Part shown: in pieces, positions 9,384 through 18,606 of the stretch
Layout: the number at the start of each line of letters is the position of its first letter
Position numbering within the stretch: the stretch's first letter is position 1
DNA from: an uncultured Sphingopyxis sp.
GTDB taxonomy: Bacteria; Pseudomonadota; Alphaproteobacteria; Sphingomonadales; Sphingomonadaceae
Direction: 5' to 3'
DNA length: 64,000 nucleotides
Assembly (NCBI RefSeq): GCF_900078365.1
Contig: NZ_LT598653.1
Location: 1,612,001 to 1,676,000, forward strand
Notes under the pieces: model-generated
Database searches by the model: none
Seen by the model: only the letters and a program-made list of their open reading frames with translations
What the model was told of the DNA's origin: nothing
Program-made: the position numbers and the translations under genes

Positions 9384-11188
9384 GCGCCTGCCACTCCAAT
9401 CCGCTGGTCTCCTTTCTGAAGACCTACGGTCCTTCGCCCGAAGCCGACATGCTGAGCGACGAGAATGTGCGCGATGCGCTCGACCGGTTCGACGTCGCGC
9501 CGCTCGAAATTCCCGCGCCGCGGCTGGACGAGATGGTCGAGGCGCTTTGCGGCGATACGCCGCGCAACGTCATTCTCACCGGGACGGCGGGGGATGGAAA
9601 AACTTATCATATCCGGCAATTTCTGCTCGGAAAGCTCGCGCTCCCCCCTGAGCAGTGGCCCGGCCGCGATCCGGTTCTCGAGGTCGAACTGCCCAATGGC
9701 GCGCAGCTCCGGGTGATCCGCGATCTCAGCGAGCTCGAAGAGGAGGAAAAGGACGCCGAGCTTGCCGGCCTTATCGCCTGCCTCAAGGGCGAGCGCAGCG
9801 ATATCCGCTATCTGGTGGCGGCCAATGATGGCCAGCTACTGCGCTACTTCCGTTCGAGCGACCTCGCGGGCGCGCCCGAGATCCAGGCCGAACTGGCGCG
9901 AATGCTGCGCTTTGACCGCGTCGAGGGACCGCTCGATCTGGCGCTGCTCAACCTGAGCCGCACCTGGAGCCGCGACACGGTCGAACGGATTTTCGGGCAG
10001 ATCCTCGATCATCCGCAATGGGACGAGGGCTGTGAGGGGTGCCCGGGCACTGGGACCGACAACCCGTGTCCGATACGGCTCAACCGCGCGCTGCTGCGCG
10101 GAGATCTTGGGGTGGGCTCGATTTTCCGCGATCGCATTGAGGATGTGCTGCGGCTCGGCGCGGCGAACGACAGTCATGTACCGATCCGCTTTCTGATCAT
10201 GCTTGGGGTCAATATCCTTCTCGGGGACCGCACGACGCCCGACGATCCGATGCTCGACTGTGCGCGGGCGCGGGTCCGAGCCAGCCGCGGCCAATATGCG
10301 GTCTGCAACCCTTATGAAAATGCGCTCGGTCTCAATGTGCCTTCCGCGCGCCGATCGGGTTATGTCGTTTTCCATCAGATGGCCGCGCTTGGCCTTGGCG
10401 AGGAAACGAACAATCTCCTCGACGACGCCTTGACCCGCGGCGTTCCCGAAGAGGTCGCGCGGCATTTGTTCGAGGCAGATCTTCTCTACGGCGAACAGCT
10501 CTTTGAGCCCGCGCGCCGCGCCTATTATGTGACCGCCGATCGCGACAAGGCCGACGAATTCCGGCGCGCGATCGCAACCCAGCGCCGCCGCGCCTTCTTT
10601 CGTCTTCCCGATGCGGGGGACGGTCCGGCCTCGCCCTGGCGGCTGACCATGTTCCATCATGCCGGCCTTTATCTCAAGGTGATGGAGGGGCTCGAAGGCG
10701 ATGGCGACAAGACGCTGCTCGACCAGGTGACGCGACGCCTCGTGAAAGGCTTGAACCGCGCCTATCTCGGGATGATGGCCGAGGAGAGCGACAAGCTCTG
10801 GCTCGCGGGGACGATTGGGCGGACCGACGATACGGTCGGCCGTATCGCCACCGTCGATGCGATTTCGCGCGCGGCGAAATTCGAGAATATTCGCCTCGAG
10901 ATGGGGGAAGGGGCTGGCCGCCCACGCTTGCGCATCACAAGCAAGTCGGCAAGCGGCGAAATCGATCCGCTCGATCTCCGCCCGCTGTTGTTCGAATATC
11001 TTCTACGGGTGGAGGAGGGCAGTCTTCCCTCGAGTTTCTCGCGCCAGTGCCAGCAGGAAATCCGCCAGTTCGCCCTGATTGCGGCGGCAGCGTTCGGCGA
11101 GGGCGACCAGGACGAGGAACTGAACGCGGTTCATGTGCTCTCGCTCGGATCTTCGGGCCAGATCGACGCCAAGATGCTCGAGGTCTGA
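9380..11188 (+). CDS. sspF: SspF-like restriction component (DptF-related P-loop protein)
   Basis: The 602-residue protein starts at a GTG overlapping the sspD stop by 4 bp. It has an N-terminal P-loop GTAGDGKT at residues 68-75 and a VAANDGQL motif near residue 150 that may be a sensor-type motif. A cysteine cluster (C218, C221, C230 in CEGCPGTGTDNPC) could bind a metal. Similar N-terminal P-loop proteins are annotated as DptF, the first component of phosphorothioation-dependent restriction. In the SspBCD-SspFGH layout this position is SspF, part of a complex reported to damage DNA lacking phosphorothioates and to suppress phage replication. The name rests on position and P-loop rather than on a full alignment. 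Confidence 0.75.
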   Translation: MSACHSNPLVSFLKTYGPSPEADMLSDENVRDALDRFDVAPLEIPAPRLDEMVEALCGDTPRNVILTGTAGDGKTYHIRQFLLGKLALPPEQWPGRDPVLEVELPNGAQLRVIRDLSELEEEEKDAELAGLIACLKGERSDIRYLVAANDGQLLRYFRSSDLAGAPEIQAELARMLRFDRVEGPLDLALLNLSRTWSRDTVERIFGQILDHPQWDEGCEGCPGTGTDNPCPIRLNRALLRGDLGVGSIFRDRIEDVLRLGAANDSHVPIRFLIMLGVNILLGDRTTPDDPMLDCARARVRASRGQYAVCNPYENALGLNVPSARRSGYVVFHQMAALGLGEETNNLLDDALTRGVPEEVARHLFEADLLYGEQLFEPARRAYYVTADRDKADEFRRAIATQRRRAFFRLPDAGDGPASPWRLTMFHHAGLYLKVMEGLEGDGDKTLLDQVTRRLVKGLNRAYLGMMAEESDKLWLAGTIGRTDDTVGRIATVDAISRAAKFENIRLEMGEGAGRPRLRITSKSASGEIDPLDLRPLLFEYLLRVEEGSLPSSFSRQCQQEIRQFALIAAAAFGEGDQDEELNAVHVLSLGSSGQIDAKMLEV

Positions 11189-11190
11189 CG

Positions 11191-12828
11191 ATGTCCGATA
11201 GCAAAATGTCGCCGCTTGTCGTCAACCAGGCGCTGACCCCGCCCGCGCGGTTGCAGCTCAACCAGATCACCTTGTGGTGCGAATATCCGATCTGGGGCCT
11301 TCTCCTGTACGACGACCAGTCGCCCTGGCTCTCGATCCTCGAGACCATCCACATTTGCTTTGCGCGCGAGCGCGACGCGAAGACGATATTTCCCGGGCCC
11401 GAGAGTGACGGGGCGGGAAATCCCGTGCACGAGTGGCTTCAATATAATGTCCCGCTGTCCGAATCGCTGCGGCATCTGCTCTTTTCCGACCAGTATCTCG
11501 ATGACATCGCCGCCTCCGGAAACGACAATGCAACGATGTGGGCGACATGGGAGCGCGAGGCGGCCGCGTCGAACCAGCTCGACATCGCCTATCTGCGCAA
11601 GGCATTTCCGCATTTTCAGGATCTGGCGAACGCGGTCGCCTTGCTGCGCAGCAGCCAGATCGACGGCAACAACAACCGCCGCCCGACCTCGCGGCACCTT
11701 CTCCCGCTCGGCGACAATATGATCTTCTCCGATGTGAGCGAGGTGAAGCTGCAGCCCGACCGGCGCTGGCTCCGCCGATCGGGCGAGATCATCTACCTGA
11801 TGCTCAACCGTTCGCCCGACCGCGCGCGGATCGAGGCCATTCTGCGCGAACGGCTGCTCAAGGCGCGCAGCCCGTGGAATCGGCTCACGCGCAAACTTCA
11901 GGGGCGCGAGGCGGAGGAAAACACGACGCGCTCGCTGACCACCGGCTATCTTCCGCTCCTGACACACCGCGCCTATGACCGGATCGCCGCCGACTGGCTG
12001 GCAATCCTGTCCTTGCGGCGATTGCCGCTGGCGACCTCGCTCGCTTCGCTGGCCCGGCTCAGCGGATTCGACCTCATGATCTACGTCGTCGAGCGCGGCA
12101 TCGAGACGTCCGAGAGCGACAGCGACCATGTTCCGCCTTTCGTCATGGACATGGTAGGAACGTCGAGCGCGACCGGCCTGCGCAAGCTTTCCGATTCCAT
12201 GTATCGTCGTCATCGCCGCCTGCCGCAGGAAGCGATGCGCAGCTTCGTCGAAAACTACCGGGCCAGCTCCGAATGGCAGGCGATCGAGACCAGTCCGAAC
12301 AACAGCCTCACCGCGCGAAACCATCTCGCGGGACGCTTCCTGTGGTCGCGCGACATCGGGACCGATCCGCACGCAATGCCCAGTGCGCGTGAACAGATGG
12401 AAGAACTTCTGAACGACGTCCAGCGTTCGCGAAGCCATTCGGTCGGCGCCATGTATGTCGCGACCGGGCGCCAGACTGGCGCGGTCACCGCCCGTGCCGG
12501 GGTCGGGACATGGTATGCGCCGAATGACGAACTCATTGAGGCGCTCGTGCTCGCCAACGTCGGCGGTCCGGTCGAGCTCGACGCCTTTCTGGCCCGGCTC
12601 TATCGGCGCTATCACATCGTCATCGGTGCGCAGGAGGCGATGCAGGCCTTCGGCGGCGAACTTCCCGAAACTGAGGCGAGCTTTCGCGAAAATGAGCGCA
12701 GCTTCGAGGAACGGCTACGCATGCTCGGCTACCTCGAACGCAAGTCCGACGATTGCGCTTTCGTGACCAATCCGTTTCACGCCGATGGTGCGGCGCTGGC
12801 CAGCGAGGTGCGCGATGCAGTCGCTTGA
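11191..12828 (+). CDS. sspG: SspG-like restriction component (DptG-related)
   Basis: The 545-residue protein has no motif I recognise: no P-loop, no metal-binding cysteine cluster and no membrane segment. It is assigned as SspG because it lies between sspF and sspH in a strictly overlapping operon and is close to the expected size of the middle FGH component. The ATG at 11191 is 2 bp after the sspF stop. The frame extends upstream inside sspF but without an appropriate SD. The gene overlaps sspH by 14 bp. Its sequence is rich in Arg and Leu helices, which would fit a scaffold role, but that is a guess. Confidence 0.65.
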   Translation: MSDSKMSPLVVNQALTPPARLQLNQITLWCEYPIWGLLLYDDQSPWLSILETIHICFARERDAKTIFPGPESDGAGNPVHEWLQYNVPLSESLRHLLFSDQYLDDIAASGNDNATMWATWEREAAASNQLDIAYLRKAFPHFQDLANAVALLRSSQIDGNNNRRPTSRHLLPLGDNMIFSDVSEVKLQPDRRWLRRSGEIIYLMLNRSPDRARIEAILRERLLKARSPWNRLTRKLQGREAEENTTRSLTTGYLPLLTHRAYDRIAADWLAILSLRRLPLATSLASLARLSGFDLMIYVVERGIETSESDSDHVPPFVMDMVGTSSATGLRKLSDSMYRRHRRLPQEAMRSFVENYRASSEWQAIETSPNNSLTARNHLAGRFLWSRDIGTDPHAMPSAREQMEELLNDVQRSRSHSVGAMYVATGRQTGAVTARAGVGTWYAPNDELIEALVLANVGGPVELDAFLARLYRRYHIVIGAQEAMQAFGGELPETEASFRENERSFEERLRMLGYLERKSDDCAFVTNPFHADGAALASEVRDAVA

Positions 12829-15800
12829 CATCATCGGGCGCGTCGCCGCGCGGCGGATCGCCGATACGCTGCAAGCGCCCGGGACGCGCGCGCTTTTCGG
12901 AATCATGGGGCTGCGACCCGACATCACGAGCGCGATGGCGCGCCATATTGCGGCGATTTCTCATATCGGCCCGATCGAGGTGTTCGTCCACCCGCTGCTT
13001 CGCGCTGGCGATCTCGGTGCGGCGAGCGTGTCAAGCCGCACCGCCACCTGGCACCGCAACCACCCGACGCCCGGCGTGCGCGCCACGATTTTTTCGGTCC
13101 CAGCCGCGCACATCCGGTCGGTCGAGCAGAGCATCGGGCATGTCACCCGGATCGACGAAGCCTGGCTCGTCGAACGCCCTTATGACTGGAGCGAGATTGC
13201 CCTCGCGCACAGTCTCGAAGAAACCCGCGAAGGTTTCGGTCATGTGATCGCTGGCCTACTCGCCAGCGACCTGATGGTTACGCCCGCACTGCTCGCGGAA
13301 TTCTGCGCGCGCGTCGCGCAAACGATGCTGGCGGGCGCGATGCTCGACAATGCTGTTCGCGATGCGCTTCCCGCGTTGCGTCTGCCGCGCAGCGCTGGCG
13401 ATGCCAAGACGAAGATATCGGCCGACGCGCCTGCGGCGCGCCAGTTCTTCCAGCAACTACGCGCCGACGCGCAGCCCTTCCTTTTCCGCCGCAACAAGGA
13501 AGGCGAAACCCTCGCCGCAGGGGAGCTTCTGCGCAAGCTCGGCGAGCTGAAAGAAGCGGGAACGCTCGGCGAATTGCATGCCGACCGGATCGCGGCGCTC
13601 TGCGACGATCGCAACGTTCGCGATGGCCTGTGGAGCCAAGCCCAGGCGGCCGCCGCCGAAATACCCTGGGATGAAATGTCTGCGGTTTTCGCGCAGGCCC
13701 GCAAGACCGAAAAACCGACCTTCGGACAGGACACGCGGAGGCTTTTTGATCAGGAGTTCCGGGCGACGCTCACGGACGCCGAGAAGGAGTTTCTCGACGG
13801 TCTCAAGACCGACGTCGCAACGCCCGGGCCGAAGATCGACGATTTTTTCGAGAGCCATCGCGAGCGGCTGAAACGCAACCCCGCGCTGTACCGCCGCTGG
13901 GAAAAGCTGATTTTCAAGAAGGCGATTGAAGTCGGCGACCTCTACGAAGGCCTGCTGCGGTTGATCGACCGGGTTTCGGCGGAAAGCGACGGCGACGGCG
14001 ACATGCGCGTCTATATCTGGCTTCGCGGGTCGGACCAGGCCAGCTTCTGGGCGAACGAGAAGCTTAAACGCCAACTTGTGTACCTGCGTGACCGCTATCG
14101 CGGTCTCGACCAGTTGTTGGCGCCCGAGATCATCCTCGACTTCGGCCTGTGCTGGGAACGCGATTGGGAGAAGGAAGCGGCCGACGGCCCGTCGGGCACC
14201 AACTCGATCGAATTCGAAGCCTTTCTGGTGCCTGCCAGCGAAGCGGGCTCGGCGCGCGGCGGGAAAGTCCGCGATCCGCTCGCCCGCGCGCATATGAACT
14301 GGCGGCCGATCGCCAATGCGATCGGCTATTCGCTGCCAACCGACCTGCGTTTCATCCTGGCCGACGGCGCCAGCGACGCCTTCCTCCTCACCGGATCGGT
14401 TACCGAGAACCGGCGCTCGCGGGGCGGCGCATCGGGCATCGATCTCGAAGATGCGGCGTCGATGATCGACACCTTCGGCATGACGCTCGGCGTGCTCGCG
14501 AACTCCGAACGGGAAAGCAATCTCGTCTGCAAGCGCTTCCTTGCCTCGCTCGCCGAGCTTGAGGCCGACGCGATCGTCACGCGAGACGGCGCCGTCGCCA
14601 TTCGTGGGGCCTTTGCGGGTTTCCGAGCCCGCTATTCGGCCGCGATCGCGGCGATGATCGCGGGCGACGGTCTCGCATCGGCCGACCTCATCGGGCAGCT
14701 AGAGGCGTTCGGCGATGTGTTCGCCGCACTGCGGAGCCATGCCGCGACCGAGGCAGGCCTTCGCGAACTCTTCGCACCCTTGCTCGCGATCGGTTCGATC
14801 GAGGCCGACAGCCGCCGCCCTGGTGCGATCGTCACGGCCTGGAATCCGCTGCGTCTCGCCGAAATCGGAGCGAAGGCGCGGCAGTTCAGCGCCGCCAGCA
14901 AGGCGCTTACCAGCTCCACCGCCACCCAGCGAACGGGGGCGTCCGAATTTCTCGAGAGCCGGGTGCGCATTCTCGCAAACAGCTATTATGGCGATATTGG
15001 GCGAAGCGGAGGGCATCTCCTCGCCGAAACCCAGCGCGTTCTCGACTGCAGCCTGCTCGAGGAGGCGCAAGGCGAGGGCGTGCGCAACATCGGCGAGGAA
15101 GGCGCGAAAGAGGCGGTCGAGGCGCTGCGGCGCATCACCACGGAATATCTCGAGCTGCGGCCGCACGAGCGGACCAATTTCTCGATCGCGATGCTCGGTA
15201 CCGAATCCGACGATATCCCGGTCCTGCTGGCCAATAATCTCGCGCGGTTCGTCGACGAAAACCCAGATGTCCGCTGCGATCTCGTCATCACCCATGACGA
15301 CCAGGCGCGCCTTCGCGACCTTTACGAGAGCCAAAACCGGCGGATCGCCGCCGAGATCGCCGCGCCGGCATCGAGTGATTTCTCGCGTGGTTTCCTGTCG
15401 CGTCTCCGCATCAGTCTCGTCGGGCCGGACCGTCTGGTCGCACCCGACGGCGGGAAAGGCAGCGATCTCATTCTGCTTCAGGACGTGATCGCGCGATCCG
15501 CCCAGGTGCGCTGGAAAGAGGGAGAGCCCGTCGCCGATCCCATGGATATTGCAGCGCACATGCCGACCGACCGGTCGAAGCGGCTACCCTTCCAGAAGCG
15601 AAGCGTGGAATCCGGGCTGTTCCTGACCGCGCCCATCCAGCCCGCGCCCGTCGCGGCCTGGACGCATGCTCTTTATGATGTGCTCCACCGGCAGGTCACC
15701 GCTCCCGCGGGACCCTGGCTGCCCCTCCGATGGGTCGAGTTTGTCGACACCGAGGTCGCCGACGTCCTCGCGCGGGCGCACGGGCTCGCCAACTGGGTCG

Positions 15801-18139
15801 TGACCTTCGACCGCATTGCCGACAAACGGCTGATCGTGCAGGATGGCCGCCGGATCATCCGCTATTTTTCGACACCCAATTCGGCCCATAATGTCATCGT
15901 CTCCGCCGAGGTTTCGAGCAGCGATATCGGCGATCGGCTCGGGGGAGACCTCGCACAGCTGCTACCCGATATGTCCGCAGAAGACCGCGGGCGGCTGCTG
16001 ACGCGCATTCATGCGTCGGCCGCCCGCCTGTCGGGCGCGGTCGTCATGCGCGCCGCGCAGTGGCGCAACTATGCGCAAGAAATGCTGGGCCTCGTTCTTA
16101 CCGAACGCCGCCTTGAGGGGCTGTTCGCCGCGCATGGCGACCATGCCGCCGCCTGGTTCTTTCTCGACGACAATCGCCGCTGGCTCGATCTCAAGGGCGA
16201 GATGGCCGATATCATGGGCATATGCTTTTCGGCGGACGGCGAAGGGCCGCTCGTCCGCGTCGTGATCGCCGAGGCGAAATATTGCACGGCGTCGACCCTC
16301 GCGCAGCATCGGGTGAAGTCATTGCGCCAGCTCGAGGCCAGCTACACCGAAATGGACCGGCGACTTCTGCTTGCCGAAAGCAATCTCGATCCCGCGATCT
16401 GGCGCAACCGGATTGCTGATATGCTGCTCGAACATATGGACCCCTTCGATACGGTTGGGGGCCTGACTCAGGCGGCCTGGCTCGAGGCCCTCCGCCAGCA
16501 GACGGTGCGCGTCGAAGTCAGTGGCCATTCGATGCTGTTCAGTTTCGATCTCGAAGGTGCGGACGGCAACAAACCGATGCTGCCCGATGAGGATCTCCCG
16601 CCCGAAGAGCGTCGCCCGATCGCCCAATGGGTCCACGGTCGCGGCGACGTTGTCGCTCTTCTCCGTTCGCTCGGCGACGATCTGCCGCCGCCGCCGCTCC
16701 CTTTGCCGCCGGACTGGCCGCACGGCGGACCGCCGCCAGCGCCCGAGCGCGGTCCGCTCCCGTCTGGTGGTGGTGTTGCAGAACAAGGCGCGGATACGGA
16801 ACCTCTCGCCAGCGCCTATCCGGACATGGAGAGCAACGCCGTGGCGGACATCGTTCCCGAGCCGGCAGAGAAACACGCGGCGGCCGATAGCGACGGAGAG
16901 GCTGCGCCAGCGTCCGCTACGGCCACGCCCTTTGCCGCGGGTGGTGAAGGCTGGGCGCCGCCGATCCGCGCCGCCCTCCTGAGTATGAGCCATGCCGAGG
17001 ACCAGGCAATTGGCGAACTCTGGCTCCAGGAAAAAGTGCGCGACCTCCAGAATGCCCTGCAGGCGGAGGGAATGGATGCGCCCATCATCGAGAGCCGGCT
17101 GACGCCCAATAGTGCGCTTGTTTATGTGGGCGCGCGCACGCTGACCGTCGGCTGGCTCGAACGGCGCCAGACCGATCTGCTTACGAAGCATCGTATCGAT
17201 ATCGTGCGCATCAGCCCAATGCCCGGACATATAGCGGTCGCGATCCGTCGCCCCGAACGCGCCATCCTCCATCTCGCCGACGCCTGGCTTCGCCGCTCGC
17301 CGAGCCCCGGGGCGTCGCCCGCCGAAAGCTGCGCGCCGCTCGTCGGGGAAAAGGAAGATGACGGCGCGCTGCTCTACCTGCCTCTGGCAGGCGATTTCGG
17401 GGGGCAGGAGCGCGCTGCGCCGCATAGTCTGGTGTCGGGGAATACCGGTAGCGGCAAAGGGATTCTCGCGACCAATCTGATGCTCGATCTTTGTGCGCTC
17501 AATGCACCCGAGGATATCGAACTTCATCTGATCGACCCCAAACGTGGCGTCGATTATGCTTGGGCGCGACGTCTGCCGCATCTGCGCGGCGGGATCGTAG
17601 CGGATCAGGACGAGGCGGTGGCGCTGCTCGAGCGGCTCGTGAACCAGATGGAGGAGCGCTACGATCTTATTTCGGAGCGCGGTTACCGCAATATCGATCA
17701 ATATAATCGACGCGTCGCGGCCGAGGAGAGGTTGCCCCGCGTGTTCATATTTTTCGACGAGGTGGCGAACTGGATGCAGGACGACGACTTCAAGAAAACG
17801 GTCGACAGCCTGCTCAATAAGATCGCGACCAAGGCGCGGGCCGCGGGATTGCATCTTTTCATGGTTTATCAGCGCGCCGACGTGCAGGTCATGACGATGC
17901 AATTGCGCACCAATCTTGGCAACCGGCTGATCCTGCGCCTGCCCGATGAAGGCAGCTCGAAGATCGCGCTCGGCGAAAAGGGCGCCGATCGCCTGCTCGG
18001 CAAGGGGCATCTCATCGCCAAGCTCGATAGCGACGAGAAAATTTACGCACAGGTCCCCTTCATCGGTGACGATGAGGTCGAGGATCTCGTCGATGCCATC
18101 GTTGCAGCTTGGCGCCAGCGCGGTGCACCGGCAAGCTGA
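12815..18139 (+). CDS. sspH: SspH-like giant restriction protein with central nuclease-like motif and FtsK/HerA-type ATPase
   Basis: A 1774-residue protein. The C-terminal third is an FtsK/HerA-like ATPase: Walker A GNTGSGKG at 1542-1549, Walker B FIFFDEVANW with D1648-E1649, and the usual IDPKRGVDY strand between them. A low-complexity Pro/Glu-rich linker (residues about 1290-1380) separates it from the large N-terminal region. Near the middle, EMADIMGI (D1132) followed by VVIAEAKY (E1153, K1155) looks like a PD-(D/E)XK nuclease core; this is my inference. DptH and SspH proteins share the C-terminal ATPase and act with FG to attack unmodified DNA. I start at the ATG at 12815, which has GAGG 6 bp upstream and overlaps sspG by 14 bp; the upstream ATG at 12785 has no SD. 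The Walker A Ser/Thr is replaced by Gly, as in TraG/VirD4 proteins. Confidence 0.8.
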   Translation: MQSLDIIGRVAARRIADTLQAPGTRALFGIMGLRPDITSAMARHIAAISHIGPIEVFVHPLLRAGDLGAASVSSRTATWHRNHPTPGVRATIFSVPAAHIRSVEQSIGHVTRIDEAWLVERPYDWSEIALAHSLEETREGFGHVIAGLLASDLMVTPALLAEFCARVAQTMLAGAMLDNAVRDALPALRLPRSAGDAKTKISADAPAARQFFQQLRADAQPFLFRRNKEGETLAAGELLRKLGELKEAGTLGELHADRIAALCDDRNVRDGLWSQAQAAAAEIPWDEMSAVFAQARKTEKPTFGQDTRRLFDQEFRATLTDAEKEFLDGLKTDVATPGPKIDDFFESHRERLKRNPALYRRWEKLIFKKAIEVGDLYEGLLRLIDRVSAESDGDGDMRVYIWLRGSDQASFWANEKLKRQLVYLRDRYRGLDQLLAPEIILDFGLCWERDWEKEAADGPSGTNSIEFEAFLVPASEAGSARGGKVRDPLARAHMNWRPIANAIGYSLPTDLRFILADGASDAFLLTGSVTENRRSRGGASGIDLEDAASMIDTFGMTLGVLANSERESNLVCKRFLASLAELEADAIVTRDGAVAIRGAFAGFRARYSAAIAAMIAGDGLASADLIGQLEAFGDVFAALRSHAATEAGLRELFAPLLAIGSIEADSRRPGAIVTAWNPLRLAEIGAKARQFSAASKALTSSTATQRTGASEFLESRVRILANSYYGDIGRSGGHLLAETQRVLDCSLLEEAQGEGVRNIGEEGAKEAVEALRRITTEYLELRPHERTNFSIAMLGTESDDIPVLLANNLARFVDENPDVRCDLVITHDDQARLRDLYESQNRRIAAEIAAPASSDFSRGFLSRLRISLVGPDRLVAPDGGKGSDLILLQDVIARSAQVRWKEGEPVADPMDIAAHMPTDRSKRLPFQKRSVESGLFLTAPIQPAPVAAWTHALYDVLHRQVTAPAGPWLPLRWVEFVDTEVADVLARAHGLANWVVTFDRIADKRLIVQDGRRIIRYFSTPNSAHNVIVSAEVSSSDIGDRLGGDLAQLLPDMSAEDRGRLLTRIHASAARLSGAVVMRAAQWRNYAQEMLGLVLTERRLEGLFAAHGDHAAAWFFLDDNRRWLDLKGEMADIMGICFSADGEGPLVRVVIAEAKYCTASTLAQHRVKSLRQLEASYTEMDRRLLLAESNLDPAIWRNRIADMLLEHMDPFDTVGGLTQAAWLEALRQQTVRVEVSGHSMLFSFDLEGADGNKPMLPDEDLPPEERRPIAQWVHGRGDVVALLRSLGDDLPPPPLPLPPDWPHGGPPPAPERGPLPSGGGVAEQGADTEPLASAYPDMESNAVADIVPEPAEKHAAADSDGEAAPASATATPFAAGGEGWAPPIRAALLSMSHAEDQAIGELWLQEKVRDLQNALQAEGMDAPIIESRLTPNSALVYVGARTLTVGWLERRQTDLLTKHRIDIVRISPMPGHIAVAIRRPERAILHLADAWLRRSPSPGASPAESCAPLVGEKEDDGALLYLPLAGDFGGQERAAPHSLVSGNTGSGKGILATNLMLDLCALNAPEDIELHLIDPKRGVDYAWARRLPHLRGGIVADQDEAVALLERLVNQMEERYDLISERGYRNIDQYNRRVAAEERLPRVFIFFDEVANWMQDDDFKKTVDSLLNKIATKARAAGLHLFMVYQRADVQVMTMQLRTNLGNRLILRLPDEGSSKIALGEKGADRLLGKGHLIAKLDSDEKIYAQVPFIGDDEVEDLVDAIVAAWRQRGAPAS

Positions 18140-18141
18140 CC

Positions 18142-18606
18142 ATGGGCGCGGGCGTCGGAAAACGGGTCCGCGGTGACCTCTATATCCATCGAAGCGCGCT
18201 GAAGGCTCTCGATCCTGGGCAGCGCAAGATCATCGAGGAGGCGGATGCACGCGCGGGGTGTCCCCCCTGGAACGTCGCGCGCCTTGGCAAGGAAGCGGTC
18301 GGCTTGCTCTACTATGCCGATTTCGAGCGCGATGCTTTTCCGAGGCTCGTCGCCGCGACACGCGTCGATCATGCGACATCCAAGATAGGGCGGATCGCTT
18401 ATGAAGGTTCGCTCAACCCGTTCATCCTGCACCGCAAGGAGCTTCTGCTGCTGCGCGACGATCCCCGCCGGCCCGCCTGGACGGAACTGACGGAGAAGCT
18501 CGATCGGCTCGGCCTGTTCGAAGATCGCAACCGGATCGGCCGCTTGTCGGCATGGCGAGCGATTTTGGCTGCGGCAGGCCTCGACGGGCAGGGGCAGCCG
18601 CTATGA
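18142..18606 (+). CDS. Phosphorothioation-associated small protein with SLNP-ILHRKE motif
   Basis: A 154-residue soluble protein starting at the ATG 2 bp after the sspH stop. It includes KRVRGDLYIHRSAL near the N terminus and SLNPFILHRKELLLL in the middle. I recall these motifs from proteins annotated as phosphorothioation-associated, where the segment often precedes the methyltransferase part in one polypeptide; this memory cannot be checked here. It overlaps the next gene by 4 bp (ATGA), which would fit a split version of such a fusion. The conserved His-Arg-Lys-Glu cluster suggests nucleic-acid binding or catalysis, but no function is known to me. Confidence 0.6.
   Translation: MGAGVGKRVRGDLYIHRSALKALDPGQRKIIEEADARAGCPPWNVARLGKEAVGLLYYADFERDAFPRLVAATRVDHATSKIGRIAYEGSLNPFILHRKELLLLRDDPRRPAWTELTEKLDRLGLFEDRNRIGRLSAWRAILAAAGLDGQGQPL

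Noticed and set aside
16319..18010. 563-codon minus-strand open frame across sspH
   Set aside because: Antisense to the clear FtsK/HerA ATPase domain; composition follows sspH codon bias.
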